From Zeus faber (Eukaryota > Chordata > Actinopteri > Zeiformes > Zeidae): a stretch of DNA of 64,000 nucleotides. Each line of letters begins with the position of its first letter. Positions within the stretch are counted from its first letter, which is position 1. Of this stretch, positions 11,533 to 64,000 are shown one piece after another. The DNA lies in contig OY482846.1 of the NCBI GenBank assembly GCA_960531495.1, positions 11,821,783 through 11,885,782 on the forward strand. Reading direction: 5' to 3'. Both the position numbers and the translations under genes were made by a program. The notes below the pieces were generated by a model that was given only the letters and a program-made list of their open reading frames with translations, made no database searches and was not told the DNA's origin.

Positions 11533-12150
11533 TTATTCCCGCACTTTGTGCACCTGAATTAAGTCTCTCCCAAGGAGTAGAAGGATGGGCGCGTCTGGGT
11601 CCAGGACTGGGATTTTGTCTGCCAAGTGTTTTAGGTGAGGATGGTGTCTGGCTATGTCTGATGATGGTATTTCAGACCTGTTGTCTGGCAGGATGTCGCA
11701 CTCAATCAGAGTAGGCAAGGGAATGTGGATGTTGCCGTCTAATGACTCCACCATGAAGTTGCTGGCTCGCCATCCGGCCATATCCACCACTCCTGAACAT
11801 GTCTTCAAAGTGTATCTTGTTCCTGTGCCTTGAATTCCGAAATGTTGGAAGAATTCAGTTTTGCCTAGGGACTTGTTGCTCTGGTCATCAAGAACAATGT
11901 AGGTCTTCATGGCTAGATCTCTTTGGCCCACAGGATACACTAATGCAAGACAGATTTTGGAGCATGATTTTGACATGTTATGACTTCCACAGATATCCGT
12001 GCATTTGGACGTCACAGACGGAATGGCTTCCAGCGGCTGTCGCTCCCCGCTGTGATCTACGGTACTCACGTGGGCATCGGTTTTCCATGGGGCGGGCCCT
12101 GGATGTAGCGCTGATGGGTGTTTGTCGCTGTTGCACTCTTGGCACAGCAC
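11533..12150 (-). pseudogene. BEL/Pao aspartic protease relic
   Basis: A 205-codon open piece. It contains YIVLDDQSNKSL, the D-D-Q-S form of the retroelement protease active site seen in BEL/Pao, and later LIECDILPDNRSEIP and LLLGRDLI, which fit the second half of the fold. It starts with a further Cys motif. Confidence 0.7.
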
Positions 12151-12165
12151 AGGCTTGCCACAGTC

Positions 12166-12588
12166 TTAAGCAACATGAGTGGACGATGCACAGCATTTGA
12201 AACAGATGCGTTTTTTCTTCAGATACGCTTTCCTTTCTTCCAGAGTTTTGTTTCTGAAGCCACAACATTTTCTCAATGGATGAGGCTTGTCATGTAGTGG
12301 ACATTGTTTGTCGGGGTCATCGTGTTTCCTGACTGCTGTGGTGTTATCGTTGCCGCCGCCACTTGTTGAGATTTCAGTCCTTCTCACAGCAACTGATGTT
12401 TTCGTGTGATGACTGGACGGCTGGAAAACACTATTTTCTGTCTTTGTTGCACACCATGCTGCTGTTATGCTGGCGAAGCTGGGATCGTTGCGTGTTTTTG
12501 CTTGTTCACAGACAAAGTTGACGAAAGCTGAAAAGGGAGGATATGACACTTTTGTTGATCCTTGTAACGTGATCCTACAGTAATCCAC
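12166..12588 (-). pseudogene. BEL/Pao CCHC zinc-knuckle region
   Basis: A 140-codon piece that continues the gag. The C-terminal part has CPLHDKPHPLRKC and ICFKCCASSTHVA, the two-part Cys/His cluster typical of BEL/Pao gag. The last knuckle is imperfect because CFKC is followed by CASSTH. Confidence 0.65.
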
Positions 12589-12668
12589 CTCTCTTGTAGG
12601 TTGGACGGGAGTTTCTGGACTATTGGGCTTACTCCGCGGGAGGTGTTGAGGGAAGAGAGACCAGGTAA

Positions 12669-13322
12669 TTATCCATCTGCCCTGGCTGCTTTGAGTTCCA
12701 TGAGAATGTCTCCCAGTTCTCTTAGCTTGTGGTTTTCTTTGGCTGAGATTTTGGGAAAATCTTCAACTTTTCTCAGAAGAGCATTTTCAATCACCTCTGG
12801 TGAGCCATAAACACGGTACGGTACGGCTCTGATCCTTTTAGCTTGCTCAGATGATGAAGGCCCAAGCCATTTGCACAGCAGATCAAGCTCCTCTCTGGCT
12901 GAGAGTTTTAGGTCATCAGTAGAGCTGATAAAAGATGCCTTCCAGGCCCAGTAGTTCTCTGGCTTGTCCTCAAACTTCAGCAGGCCCGAACTCACCAGCT
13001 CACATCGCATCAGATACTTCCCTAGGTCTGTTTCAGCCACTGCATTAGATGGGCTTGTGTTGTACATAGGGAATGATGGTATGTGGTAAGGCTGGGAAGA
13101 TTTGAAATCATCACTGGTTGGTTTCAGGTTGTGGGAGAGCTCTCTGTAGCTGTATGATTTTCTCTGTGCAGTGCTGGTTACCTGATTTGGGGTCCAGGTG
13201 GCTTCTCCTCTGTGTATGTGGTGTCGAGGCAGGTCAATAAATTTGTGGTCACTGATGTCAGACGCAAGGCCCTGGTTTTCACATCTGCTTGCTTCACCGC
13301 TGGCCATGGTAGGCTGGCACAC
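12669..13322 (-). pseudogene. BEL/Pao gag relic
   Basis: An open frame of 217 codons. It carries the gag core pattern of BEL elements: FEDKPENYWAWKASF near the middle, then an ELDLLCKWLGPSS-type stretch and a helical C-terminus ending in LRELGDILMELKAA. It is followed in element order by the CCHC region after a break near 12600-12668. Confidence 0.65.
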
Positions 13323-13424
13323 TGGTGAATGTGAGGTATTCTGCGGCCTTGCATCTGATGGTAAGACCGTGACTGTATTTTCTATATTGGCTGCTTTTAC
13401 ACACTGATAGGACTGGTGACCTGG

Positions 13425-13815
13425 ATGTCACGACCAGAACTAGGAGAGACCCAAACACACGACACGGGGAGACGGGAGGCAGGCAAAAGATGTTTATTAG
13501 CCCGGACGTTGGAGCTAGCCGGGGGGACCCGGTCAGATAGGGATGGAGCCGGACTGGGCAGGGATGATGATGACCAGGAGATGGAGTCCAGGATCCGGGT
13601 GGAGAGACGGGGAACCAGGGTGGACGGAGAAGGACGGGCAGCCTTGATCGACGAGCAGAGACAAGCAGGTAAACCGGGCTGGCTGGATTTGGACAGACAG
13701 ACTGGGTCGACAAGAGGAGACAAGCAGGTAAGGGGAAGACGAGACAACGAGACATAACCTAGGAACTAGAAACAAGCACTAGGAGCTAGGAACTTGGAAG
13801 GGAGCCAGAACATCA
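13425..13815. repeat. GC-rich dispersed-repeat-like segment
   Basis: A purine-rich, GC-rich 390-bp patch with sharp composition edges. It begins ATGTCACGACCAG and ends near GAACATCACAATT. An imperfect internal repeat of GACAAGCAGGTAA occurs at about 13662 and 13720. It resembles untranslated parts of fish LTR elements, but no coding motif supports a family. Confidence 0.35.
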
Positions 13816-13849
13816 CAATTATTATTAGAGGAAATACAAAATAAACCAT

Positions 13850-14380
13850 CTCCCCAGGAGGCTGAACTTGATGGACTCCTCCACAGCTCTAAGCCCTGCA
13901 GCTGTAGACTGCATAAAATCAAGTTATAAAAGTAACAGTGCAGTGCAAATGAATGTTTGCTTCAGTTAAGGGCGGCAGCAAACAGAAAAGTCTTCAGCCT
14001 TGATTTAAAAGAGGTGAGAGTTGCAGCAGACCTGGAGTTTTCTGGGAGTTAGTTCCAGATCTGTGGTGCATAAAAACTGAACGCTGCTTCTCCATGTTAA
14101 GTTTGAACCCTGGGGACAGAAGGCAGACGTGTGCCCCTGACGACCTGAGGGGTCTGGATGGTTCATAATGTAGCAGATGATCAGAAATGTATTCTGGCCC
14201 TCAACCATTCAGTGCTTTATAAACCAAGGGTAGTATCTTGAAATCAATTATTTGACGGACAAGAAGCCAGTGTCAGATCTGAGAACTGGAGTGATATGAC
14301 TCACTTTCTTGGTCTTTGTGAGGAGCAGCGTTCTGAATCAACTGCAGCTGTCCACTCTGTAGGTAGTGGAACGAGCAGCA
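13850..14380 (-). repeat. Probable LINE-derived dispersed repeat
   Basis: This segment has the wording of a repeat I associate with fish non-LTR elements (for example TTCTGGGAGTTAGTTCCAGATCTG, cut here into shorter motifs such as GCATAAAAACTGAACGCTGC and GAGCAGCGTTCTGAATCAAC). No RT or endonuclease motif is present, so it would be a terminal or untranslated fragment. Orientation is tentative. Confidence 0.35.
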
Positions 14381-15179
14381 GTGCGTAGTGGTTTTCAAAA
14401 AGCACCCCCAAAGCAACTTGTTGAAACTGTGAATGCATTTTTTGTACAAAAAACTTGTAACAAATGTTTGCAAAAACGGTTTCATAATCAAACTCAAAAG
14501 AAATCGAAAAAACAACTAAAAGTTTAAGGGAATAGTGATGAAGTTGTCAAGACTGGCATTGAATCACAGATAGCATAGAACCTTATAGGACAGCTCCGCA
14601 GGCCGCAGCCTTTCGGGTGCAGCGACCCAGAACTTGGTGGAGTAAAATATATTAAATGAACTGTCATCATTTCTACATGAAGTAATATTAAGATTCAGTG
14701 AGAACTAGAATTTATTAAGTAAAAATATAAATATATACACATTTTATTCATGCAAAAAAATTAACTGTGTGGGAAGATTACGTTTTATTATAGATTTACT
14801 CATACTATTCAAATGTTTTACAGTCACTGCAGATTAACCTAAAAATACTACGTAAAACCCGGGGTCCCCCGCACCCCACCTCGTTACGTAGAGACCCTGT
14901 TGTGCATTGCGTGTGGTGTAAATGTGTAATGACTCTCCAATGGAGACCCCCCCTGAAATCTGATGCACAGATTTTTTACTTTTCCACATGGATCATTGCA
15001 ATCAGATGCAAAACAAGGCCAAATCGCACTCAGCAGCACAATTTTATGGGTGTGTTTGCGACGGCAATATATTTTGTGATTTCGTTTATTGGAGTAGGTA
15101 TGTCTGTTTCTGTGGTACCCGACCGACACAGTGAGGCATACAATATATCCTGCTCCGCCTTTAACCCACTAGTGATACC

Positions 15180-15415
15180 CTTACAGGACGGAGCTTATAT
15201 GAAATAGAATGTTAGTTATGAAATGTAACAGATTTCACGAGTATAATCGCAGCCCTTTAAGCCATGGGCCTCACGGACCCCTTAAATCGCTGAAGAAAAA
15301 AGTTGTTTTTTGAATCCGATTGAATGGACGCAATCCAATTTATCGGCAAGGTGCGTCCGGCCTTAAAGGGCTGCGCTTATACGAGATAGAACCTGGAGTT
15401 ACAAGTCGTACCTAA
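15180..15415. repeat. Inverted and direct repeat cluster, possible MITE
   Basis: Arms at about 15241-15263 and 15360-15382 are inverted copies: GTATAAtCGCAGCCCTTTAA and the reverse complement of TTAAAGGGCTGCGcTTATAC. About 97 bp lies between them. A TTATAYGARATAGAAY-type string occurs in direct orientation at about 15193 and 15376. This could be a miniature inverted-repeat element or the end of a larger element. Confidence 0.5.
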
Positions 15416-16440
15416 CGTTTTGGGTTTAAAAGGAAAGTATTTAGTTGGGTTCCCCTGTTCCGCTCCAATCAGAGGCAGTTCAGGGCTAATATGTTTTACC
15501 GTCAAAATGAAGTGTCACAGGTGTTTTCATTCATCACAGATGGTGAGGACATTTTAAATGCATTTGAAGAGCTGTAGTATTACCGCAAGAAACCTTGGGG
15601 TCTGAAATGTCTAACAAATAATTTTGCATCGCAGAGCTAAAACCAGTTCCATGGGGCTTCAAGCAAGCCAGATATATCGACAGGTTGTTTGTTTCTCTAA
15701 AAAATTGATGACATTTTAAGCTTTTCACGCTTTACTCAAGAAATGCAGCATGGTGGCCATTTCCTATGCCCCTTCATGCGTTTGAGTGGTTTCTCCAGCT
15801 TTGATAGATGACTGATTCGATATTATTGCAGCTGCCAATACACTTCCTCTCGGGATTCTGATGAGTCACTTGAAGATCAGAGCCGAAGTTTCGCCAAAAA
15901 CCCACCATCCATAAAATATATTTTGCTGTAAGAAAAAAATAACTATATAAAATTTGTTTCAAATTGAAAGTGACAACCTAAACACTTCCCACCAAAATAT
16001 TTAAATAAATTCTATCCTAATTTAAAGTATAACTGAAGAAGAATCATCCATTTTTAAATGGCCTTTTTTCCAGGCTTAAGGGGCAGATTTGAAGCAACTT
16101 TGAATGTAAAACACAGCACTTGTGGATTAAAGTGGAACATGGCACATGCAAGCATGGTGCACAACAAAAACACATAAAAATAAATCTGAAAACAAACTTA
16201 TTTTCAATTTTTGTTTTATGATTTTTATTTCCACATGTATTCACTGTGTTTTTAACACAAGGGAAATGCCTCCAAATCAACTCACTTGAAAAAAAGAAAC
16301 AAAAGGACCAAGCCCCTCCTTCATTCTGCAAAACAGAATATTAAGAACGTTTTATCGTCTCTTTGATGTGGAGATTAAGTGAATCAGACTGCATAGTTGC
16401 GGTGCAGGCAACTATGCAATTTGTCACATTGAAAGAACTA
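15416..16440. other. Intergenic DNA 3' of ddx1
   Basis: About 1 kb of AT-rich sequence without coding or named-repeat signals, between the repeat cluster and the end of ddx1. Confidence 0.4.
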
Positions 16441-16452
16441 CAAATAAAGTTA

Positions 16453-16458
16453 TTTATT
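16453..16458 (-). terminator. ddx1: ddx1 polyadenylation signal candidate
   Basis: AATAAA on the minus strand, within TAAATAAATA, about 165 bp downstream of the ddx1 stop codon. This is a normal distance for a short 3' UTR. It is a hexamer match only. Confidence 0.5.
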
Positions 16459-16623
16459 TACTATGTCTTCAAACTCAAATGTTAAACTTAGCCAAACAAG
16501 AGTTCGTCAAACCCTGCTGTCTGCAGGATACAATGTGAAAAATGCACATTAATGTATTCCATGAGCGGTTGAATCTTTAGCGTTTTCATTCCTCAATGAT
16601 CAAAACATGTTTTCTGGGTATTT

Positions 16624-25738
<9,115 letters not shown>

Positions 25739-26066
25739 CCTGGCGGCTCTGCTCGGACGTGCCCCAAGAAACGGATATGACGTATGAACAAGCGCAACCT
25801 TTTTAACAGACCGGGGTGAAAAATAAGTCCGTGTCACTCCGGTCTGTTCCAAAAAAAAAAAAAAAAAAAAAGTATCATTCACGCGATAATGCGGGCTTTC
25901 CAACCCACATGACTAAATTGTGTGTGTACGTATTGTCGTTTATATTGCCCTGTTCCTTTCTTTTCATACACTAACACAGATGCGAATGCTTACCAATTGC
26001 ATTATTTGTGTCTACTTTTTCCCCTCACCGCCCACCGTAGCGAGATTGACAGCTGGCTGCGTAAAC
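25739..26066. promoter_or_regulatory. Head-to-head promoter region of ddx1 and nbas
   Basis: Only 328 bp separates the ddx1 and nbas start codons, which point apart, so both promoters and 5' UTRs must lie here unless distal non-coding exons exist. Visible features: a CRE-like ATGACGTAT near 25774-25785, a 15-bp inverted repeat at 25805-25848, an A-run at 25851-25871, and a GC-box-like ACCGCCCACCG near 26027. No TATA box was recognised at a suitable place. Confidence 0.65.
25805..25848. repeat. Inverted repeat in shared promoter
   Basis: Arms AACAGACCGGGGTGA (25805-25819) and TCACTCCGGTCTGTT (25834-25848) match at 14 of 15 positions, with a 14-nt spacer. It lies 67-110 bp upstream of the ddx1 ATG, so it may be in the ddx1 5' UTR or be a symmetrical protein site. 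Confidence 0.8.
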
Positions 26067-60032
<33,966 letters not shown>

Positions 60033-60825
60033 GTACGCACCTGGCAACCTACCAGTGGATTAGCCGGCGCAACAATTCAATGGTTTGTGCCTCGAGCCAT
60101 TAAAAATTTGGCCAGCAGCATTCGTCAGTCCGTTGCTGGCACTGGAGAGAAAGTTTGGTAGTAGAAATGGACTGCTAGTCTAATTTTTATAAAGATTGCA
60201 AAGCTGAGCGGATTTCGTTTTGACAGGAAAAGAACAGGGCAGCAGTGTGGGCTTATTGTTTAGTGAGTCTGTCCTTCAGATGGAAGGTCTGAGTTGAAGA
60301 CCCACAACACCCACCCCCACCCCCACCCCCCTGCCTGCTTGTCCTATGGAAGACTCACCTTTGGCTTCATAGATTCTATCCAGCTACTGTTGCCGATCCC
60401 TGTGGAGTGGGAGGACACAGAAAGAGAATATCTTACTTTCTATTAATGGTATTTATGTGCCCTTGCAGGATCATTCATTCTTTTCAACAGAAATTTCTGA
60501 GACAGTTATGTATTTTGAAATGAGTGGCTGCACCACTACTGCGGGTTCTCCGCAACAGTTGTGTGGTAATGAATCTCTCACCCCTGAGCGTCTCTGAGCT
60601 TGATTGGGGCATCAGAGGGCATTCTGGGAGTTGGAGAACGAAGTGATCCCCAGTGGCCTGCTGCCTCGGAATCCCCCAGCCCAGACACAGATTTTTTCAA
60701 ATGAGGTCATTGTAATTCCCAATGCTACAATTGCTCCAAAAATTTGAAAATAAAAAAATGCGAGCTAACAGCTAAGAGTTGATGAGTGGAGATGGGGGTC
60801 ACTGCACCAGAGAGGATGACGCAGG

Positions 60826-61014
<189 letters not shown>

Positions 61015-61836
61015 AGTGGCTAATCTGCTGGAGGTAGTCGAGTGCCCAGGGAATGACTAATGAAAACTCTTTAGTGATCACTAATCACCCGACACACACA
61101 AACTCATACATGTAGGCACTCAAACGCTATGAAATGCATTTGAATAGATAGCTATATTACAAGCATCAACCACAATGTGTAAACACAAACAGCCTATTAC
61201 ATAAATATGTCAATCACGTTTATTTGACGCTTTCTACGCCCAACTGTTTTTCCCACACACAGTATGTCACTCCCTCCAGGAAATTGATATTTTTCAATCT
61301 CGACAGAGAATGCAAATTCAACCCAATCTACACAATATTCGCAAAAGCCTGTGACTTTGCAAAATTGACAGTTTTTTCTGCAATCAGTAACCAAATTGAC
61401 GACCCTTCCCAGAGAAGACATGCAGCACTGATGTAAAAGTTTATTCTAGAGACTTGAACTGAAACCCAAGCAAAACTGTAACTTTGAGTCCGTGGTTCTT
61501 TTGGATGAGCATGGGAAGTGATTACACAAGAATCTTTCTTCATGAGTACTAGTTGGTAGTAAGAATTACTTTTTCATTAGCTCTTAATTTTACTATGAAA
61601 AAACTTGTGAACTTCATAAGCCACTGCGAAATGAAGCATTTTTGGTAAGAAGTAAGGCTCCTTATGTGCTGGTATGTACACAAATAAGCACACATTCATA
61701 CACACGTACCAAACACACTCACATGAACTCAGACACATGATGGTGGCATAGATTAATTGAATCATTATTTACTCTATAACTGTCAGTCTTCATGTTTAGA
61801 CTCTGCCATGCACTAGAAATCAAAGTGTTTTGACCC

Positions 61837-61950
<114 letters not shown>

Positions 61951-62096
61951 CGCGCGTGCGCGCGGCTTGAGAGGGCAGCGAAGCGTCCCTCACGAATGGA
62001 TTGAGTCGTGTTGCCTTAGGGCCCACGGCTGTGGCCACGCAGACAGATAATAATTGTCTTAATTTCTTTTTAACTACGCTACCATTACAGAAATGC

Positions 62097-62137
62097 CTGA
62101 TATCGATCATGGCATCATCAGCCGTGATCGATATCAG
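62097..62137. repeat. Strong hairpin next to GT array
   Basis: CTGATATCGATCATGGC (62097-62113), 7-nt loop ATCATCA, GCCGTGATCGATATCAG (62121-62137). 16 of 17 positions pair in DNA; in RNA the remaining one is a G-U wobble, giving a continuous 17-bp stem. Confidence 0.9.
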
Positions 62138-62138
62138 C

Positions 62139-62244
<106 letters not shown>

Positions 62245-63506
62245 TTCAGTTTTTGAATTGACACACAAATTCTCCTGTACGTCTTGGAATGCTCTGGATA
62301 ATTGTTGTAATACGGTCAGACGCTGTGTGTTTGCCTTCATGCGTACACGCTAGAAGAGGGGTCTTTTGACTAGGGCTATTCAATCTGTCACCGTGCCTTT
62401 TGCCGAAGATGAATCTCTTCATTCTTCATGGCAGTACCAAAAAAAAGAAAACAGAAACAAAATGAAAATATTGGCTGCAATCACAAACGGAGGCTCTTGG
62501 AAGTGACGCTTGGCGAACTATATCGACTCTTCTGCACTTCCAGTCGCTTCCACATATCTTTGCAGCTACTCTCTCTCTCTTTACTCGTCAATGCTCATGG
62601 AAAAGTGAGGCCACGCCAGAACTGAAATAACAACAGGCCTTGAAGGATTCCCATGTGTCAATGTATTTGATAGATAGAAGATATCAAAATGATCAAAATT
62701 GTCCTAGAATAATAAGATTTGGCCCGGAAGGGTTTCATTTAATGTGCAGCAAAATTCTTTCCGTGCAACAATATCCATTTTAAAGCGAAGTACACCAAGT
62801 ACTTTATTTATTTATATCTAAATTGTAAACTTTCTCCTTCGGGAAGGCTCTGTCAAGGTAAAAGGAGGTGTGTACTGATACTGTGGAGTTTTGGCTGATT
62901 GGACTTCTTCTCACGTTGGTGTGGCCACAGCGACCCTGCAACTGGTTGATTGGTTGACAGGGTCTATCTACCTGTATGGGTAGTGAAAAACGTCCTTGAA
63001 ATATCCCGCAATAATTATTCTTGAAAAGAGTGGGAACCCTGTCTGAGTTTATTTTTTTATTTTTTATTTTTTTCCTGCCGATGCTTAAGAATGCGATGCA
63101 CTGGTAGAACGTTAACTTTGATTTTTTTCTGAGTCCATCCGTTCCATCCTGGCGGTTTAATGTCACCTGACTTTGGCCGTGTCCTTGTTTTTTTTTCCGT
63201 TCACAATAAAGTATGATTCAGAGTCTTGAGTTGGCTGAGAGCTGTCATAGCTGCTCCTTTCAGCCGGCGATCAGAAGATGGAGCAGAGGACTTGAGGAAG
63301 AACTGGGGAGAGGGAAGAATGACATGGATGGAATAGAGGGGGAGAAAATGAGGGGGGGGAGACAGAGGGCTTATACTTCAGGATGTTTATGCTCTTATCT
63401 GATCAGATTCAGGCCTCAATCAGAACTCTCATTTTTCTCATTTTCTCCAGCATTAGTTTTCTGTGTGTCTTGAATGTGGATGGATGTGTGTTTTGCTGTT
63501 TTATAG

Positions 63507-63621
<115 letters not shown>

Positions 63622-64000
63622 GGTGTCTGCATAAGCCGATATGTCTCTGTCTGTTTATGCAGTCCAATTTTGTCCCTTATACAGTGCGATAATCGCTTTC
63701 TACCGCACACTGTGTGTGTGTGTGTGTTGGCCTGTTTATGCGTTTCAATCTCCCCGCAGTACAGTCATCTTCCGAGGGGTTTCTACAGAGATGTAGGAGA
63801 GGGACGCCATCAGATTGTAATAGCTGTAGCTCTTATGGCTTTGAAACACAGGACACGCACACACACACACATAAACACACTTGCAGAAACAACACACACA
63901 CACACACACAGGCCTTGGGCAATCAGGGTCCAGTCTCTTTACATTAGGCGGTGTGTGTGCTGATGTGTGTTGCTGAACGGTCTAAAGCACACTTAAAGTC

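Larger units (their letters stand above)
9225..13322 (-). mobile_element. BEL/Pao-type LTR retrotransposon, decayed
   Basis: Minus-strand relic with domains in the BEL/Pao order: gag (13322-12669), CCHC knuckle (12588-12166), aspartic protease (12150-11533), RT with YVDD (11074-10474), connection and RNase H (10420-9806), then only the start of the integrase (9557-9225). Several frameshifts and stops separate the pieces. The integrase core and both LTRs were not found, so the 3' end is truncated near 9225. RNase H placed between RT and integrase and the DDQS protease motif fit BEL/Pao rather than Gypsy. Confidence 0.8.

Overview
The window is nuclear DNA of a ray-finned fish, most likely a teleost. 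It holds two conserved vertebrate genes in many short exons with GT/AG introns, plus teleost-type repeats: Tc1, DIRS1, Gypsy, BEL/Pao and L2 elements, a tRNA-derived SINE, and long (CA)n arrays.

Layout. (1) 1-16.5 kb is a transposon graveyard. It contains an unassigned coding-like relic (166-1128), a decayed DIRS1-like element (4.26-5.70 kb), a deleted Ty3/Gypsy chromovirus between two 118-bp LTR pieces (6.32-8.95 kb, minus), a decayed BEL/Pao element (9.2-13.3 kb, minus), and smaller repeats. (2) 16.6-25.7 kb is ddx1 on the minus strand. All 26 coding exons can be placed and the phases close to an open frame of exactly 740 codons, the length of human DDX1. (3) 25.74-26.07 kb is a 328-bp head-to-head intergenic gap that must hold both promoters and contains a 15-bp inverted repeat. 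(4) 26.07-64.0 kb is the 5' part of nbas on the plus strand: 18 coding exons (668 codons plus 2 nt). The gene runs off the right edge. Intron 3 carries three Tc1-type transposons nested inside one another; intron 15 carries an L2 LINE.

The two genes do not form a pathway. DDX1 is a DEAD-box RNA helicase with an inserted SPRY domain. NBAS is a subunit of the NBAS-RINT1-ZW10 ER tether and is also linked to nonsense-mediated decay. Their adjacency is conserved across vertebrates, where they lie divergently near MYCN.

Most notable observations: helicase motif II of ddx1 reads DECD instead of DEAD; the compact shared promoter has a hairpin; three Tc1 elements are nested with TA duplications on the two inner ones; long dinucleotide arrays are biased to the GT orientation on the sense strand and touch four splice sites; and a GC-rich insert with a 14-bp target duplication sits in the branch-point zone of ddx1 intron 18. 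I see no bacterial-type system, CRISPR array or convincing new gene. All identifications come from reading the sequence against remembered family features, not from database searches.
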